5,415 nucleotides of DNA from NCBI GenBank assembly GCA_018378255.1, contig JAGZXV010000280.1, positions 1 to 5,415 of the forward strand, given 5' to 3'. Below, in pieces: positions 4,880-5,415 of the stretch; positions within the stretch are counted from its first letter, which is position 1; each line of letters begins with the position of its first letter. A model generated the notes under the pieces. That model had not been told where the DNA came from, did no database searches, and worked only from the letters and a program-made list of their open reading frames with translations. The DNA comes from Clostridiaceae bacterium. Lineage in GTDB: Bacteria; Bacillota; Clostridia; Lachnospirales; Lachnospiraceae. Position numbers and translations under genes: made by a program.

Positions 4880-5415
4880 TTAATACAGATAGTAGGACAG
4901 GGTTTCGCAGATGTGGAACCCTGTTTTCTTATATAAGGACAGAGCAGGTCCATTGGTGCTTGTTACCTGGAGACGGAGAATGTGGATGCCGTTTTCCATC
5001 AGGCGGGGAAAGAGACTGAAGAGGAAACGTGATCCAAGACCCTGATTTCTGAACGGTTCTTTTATTTCCATTTCATAAAGGCAGGCAAAACCGCAGTCAT
5101 AATCTAAGCGGCAGCTTCCGATTATCTTGTGATTTAACAAGCCGAGACAGAGCCCGCCTTCCTGAAATTCAAGATGAATGGGATTTTCCGGTATCGTCTC
5201 TTTTTCTATTCTGCGTTCCATTATATATTCTGAATAATCGTATTCGGCTTCGAGGGTCTCCAAGACGATCATCGTTTCCCTGCATCCGGGAGAAGTTACG
5301 AAAAGCAGGTCATATCCGGCATTTTCCTGCTCTTCTTTTTCTTCCAGCCAGGAGAGGGCCAGGGAAAAGAGCTGGGAAAAACAGCCCTGGCCACGCTTTT
5401 CGGGTAGGGTAAACG
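4880..5415 (-). CDS. Tandem two-domain GNAT N-acetyltransferase, 5'-partial
   Basis: The minus-strand frame is open from the right edge (first full codon at 5413) to the stop at 4880, giving 177 visible residues of an acetyl-CoA-dependent acetyltransferase. The first about 65 residues are the end of one GNAT domain: LPEKRGQGCFSQLF carries the acetyl-CoA-binding R-G-Q-G turn, and YDLLFVTSPG and ETLEAEYDYSEY form the closing strands. A second, complete-looking GNAT domain follows (about 84-177), with motif A at FRNQGLGSRFLF and the terminal TSTNGPALSLYKKTGFH pattern. An ATG at 5272 would begin in the middle of the first domain, so I treat it as internal. An AGGG 5 nt before it keeps a short product barely possible. 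The substrate is unknown. It converges on the alarmone synthetase with an 18-bp gap. Confidence 0.85.
   Translation of the reverse strand, partial: FTLPEKRGQGCFSQLFSLALSWLEEKEEQENAGYDLLFVTSPGCRETMIVLETLEAEYDYSEYIMERRIEKETIPENPIHLEFQEGGLCLGLLNHKIIGSCRLDYDCGFACLYEMEIKEPFRNQGLGSRFLFSLFPRLMENGIHILRLQVTSTNGPALSLYKKTGFHICETLSYYLY
4897..4930 (+). terminator. Intrinsic terminator of the alarmone synthetase
   Basis: ACAGGGTTTC (4897-4906) pairs with GGAACCCTGT (4915-4924) with one G-U pair and an 8-nt loop, followed at once by TTTTCTT. It lies 36 nt after the synthetase stop and inside the last codons of the convergent GNAT gene, which therefore also encodes the terminator. Confidence 0.75.

Overview
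The window looks like chromosomal DNA from a Clostridia-type Firmicute, most likely in or near the Lachnospiraceae. The reasons are Bacillota-style ribosome binding sites (AAGGAG, GGAGG, GAGG), sigma-A-like promoters with TATAAT boxes in AT-rich gaps, an Mrp protein with a Cys-rich N-terminus, a GHKL (AgrC-type) histidine kinase and a small alarmone synthetase. The lineage is inferred from protein character, not from a search. I see no phage, transposase, CRISPR, tRNA or rRNA.

Layout: (1) 2-988 (+) is the C-terminal part of a membrane histidine kinase, cut by the left edge. (2) 948-1724 (-) is an HD-domain phosphohydrolase that converges on the kinase with a 41-bp tail overlap. (3) A 67-bp divergent gap holds two good promoters facing away from each other, followed by mrp at 1792-2628 (+). 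(4) 2629-2983 is a G/C-rich gene-free gap between converging genes. It is centred on a perfect 25-bp inverted repeat with an A-tract on one side and a T-tract on the other, probably a bidirectional terminator. (5) 2984-3832 (-) is a D-amino-acid aminotransferase (dat) whose leader contains a terminator-like hairpin. (6) 3833-4153 is an AT-rich divergent gap with short dyads and a hairpin bracketed by 10-bp direct repeats. A clear promoter there drives a small (p)ppGpp synthetase at 4154-4861 (+). (7) 4880 to the right edge (-) is a tandem two-domain GNAT acetyltransferase. Its reading frame stays open through the edge, so a start at 5272 would wrongly cut it to a single domain.

The genes do not form one operon. 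They alternate in convergent and divergent pairs: kinase><HD, HD<>mrp, mrp><dat, dat<>alarmone synthetase, synthetase><GNAT. Each appears to be a separate transcription unit with housekeeping or stress roles: signal sensing, nucleotide or phosphate-ester hydrolysis, Fe-S assembly, D-amino acid supply for the cell wall, stringent response and acetylation. I do not see a convincing new multi-gene system. The most interesting material is non-coding: overlapping divergent promoters, the long palindrome, the dat leader hairpin, and the direct-repeat-flanked palindrome.
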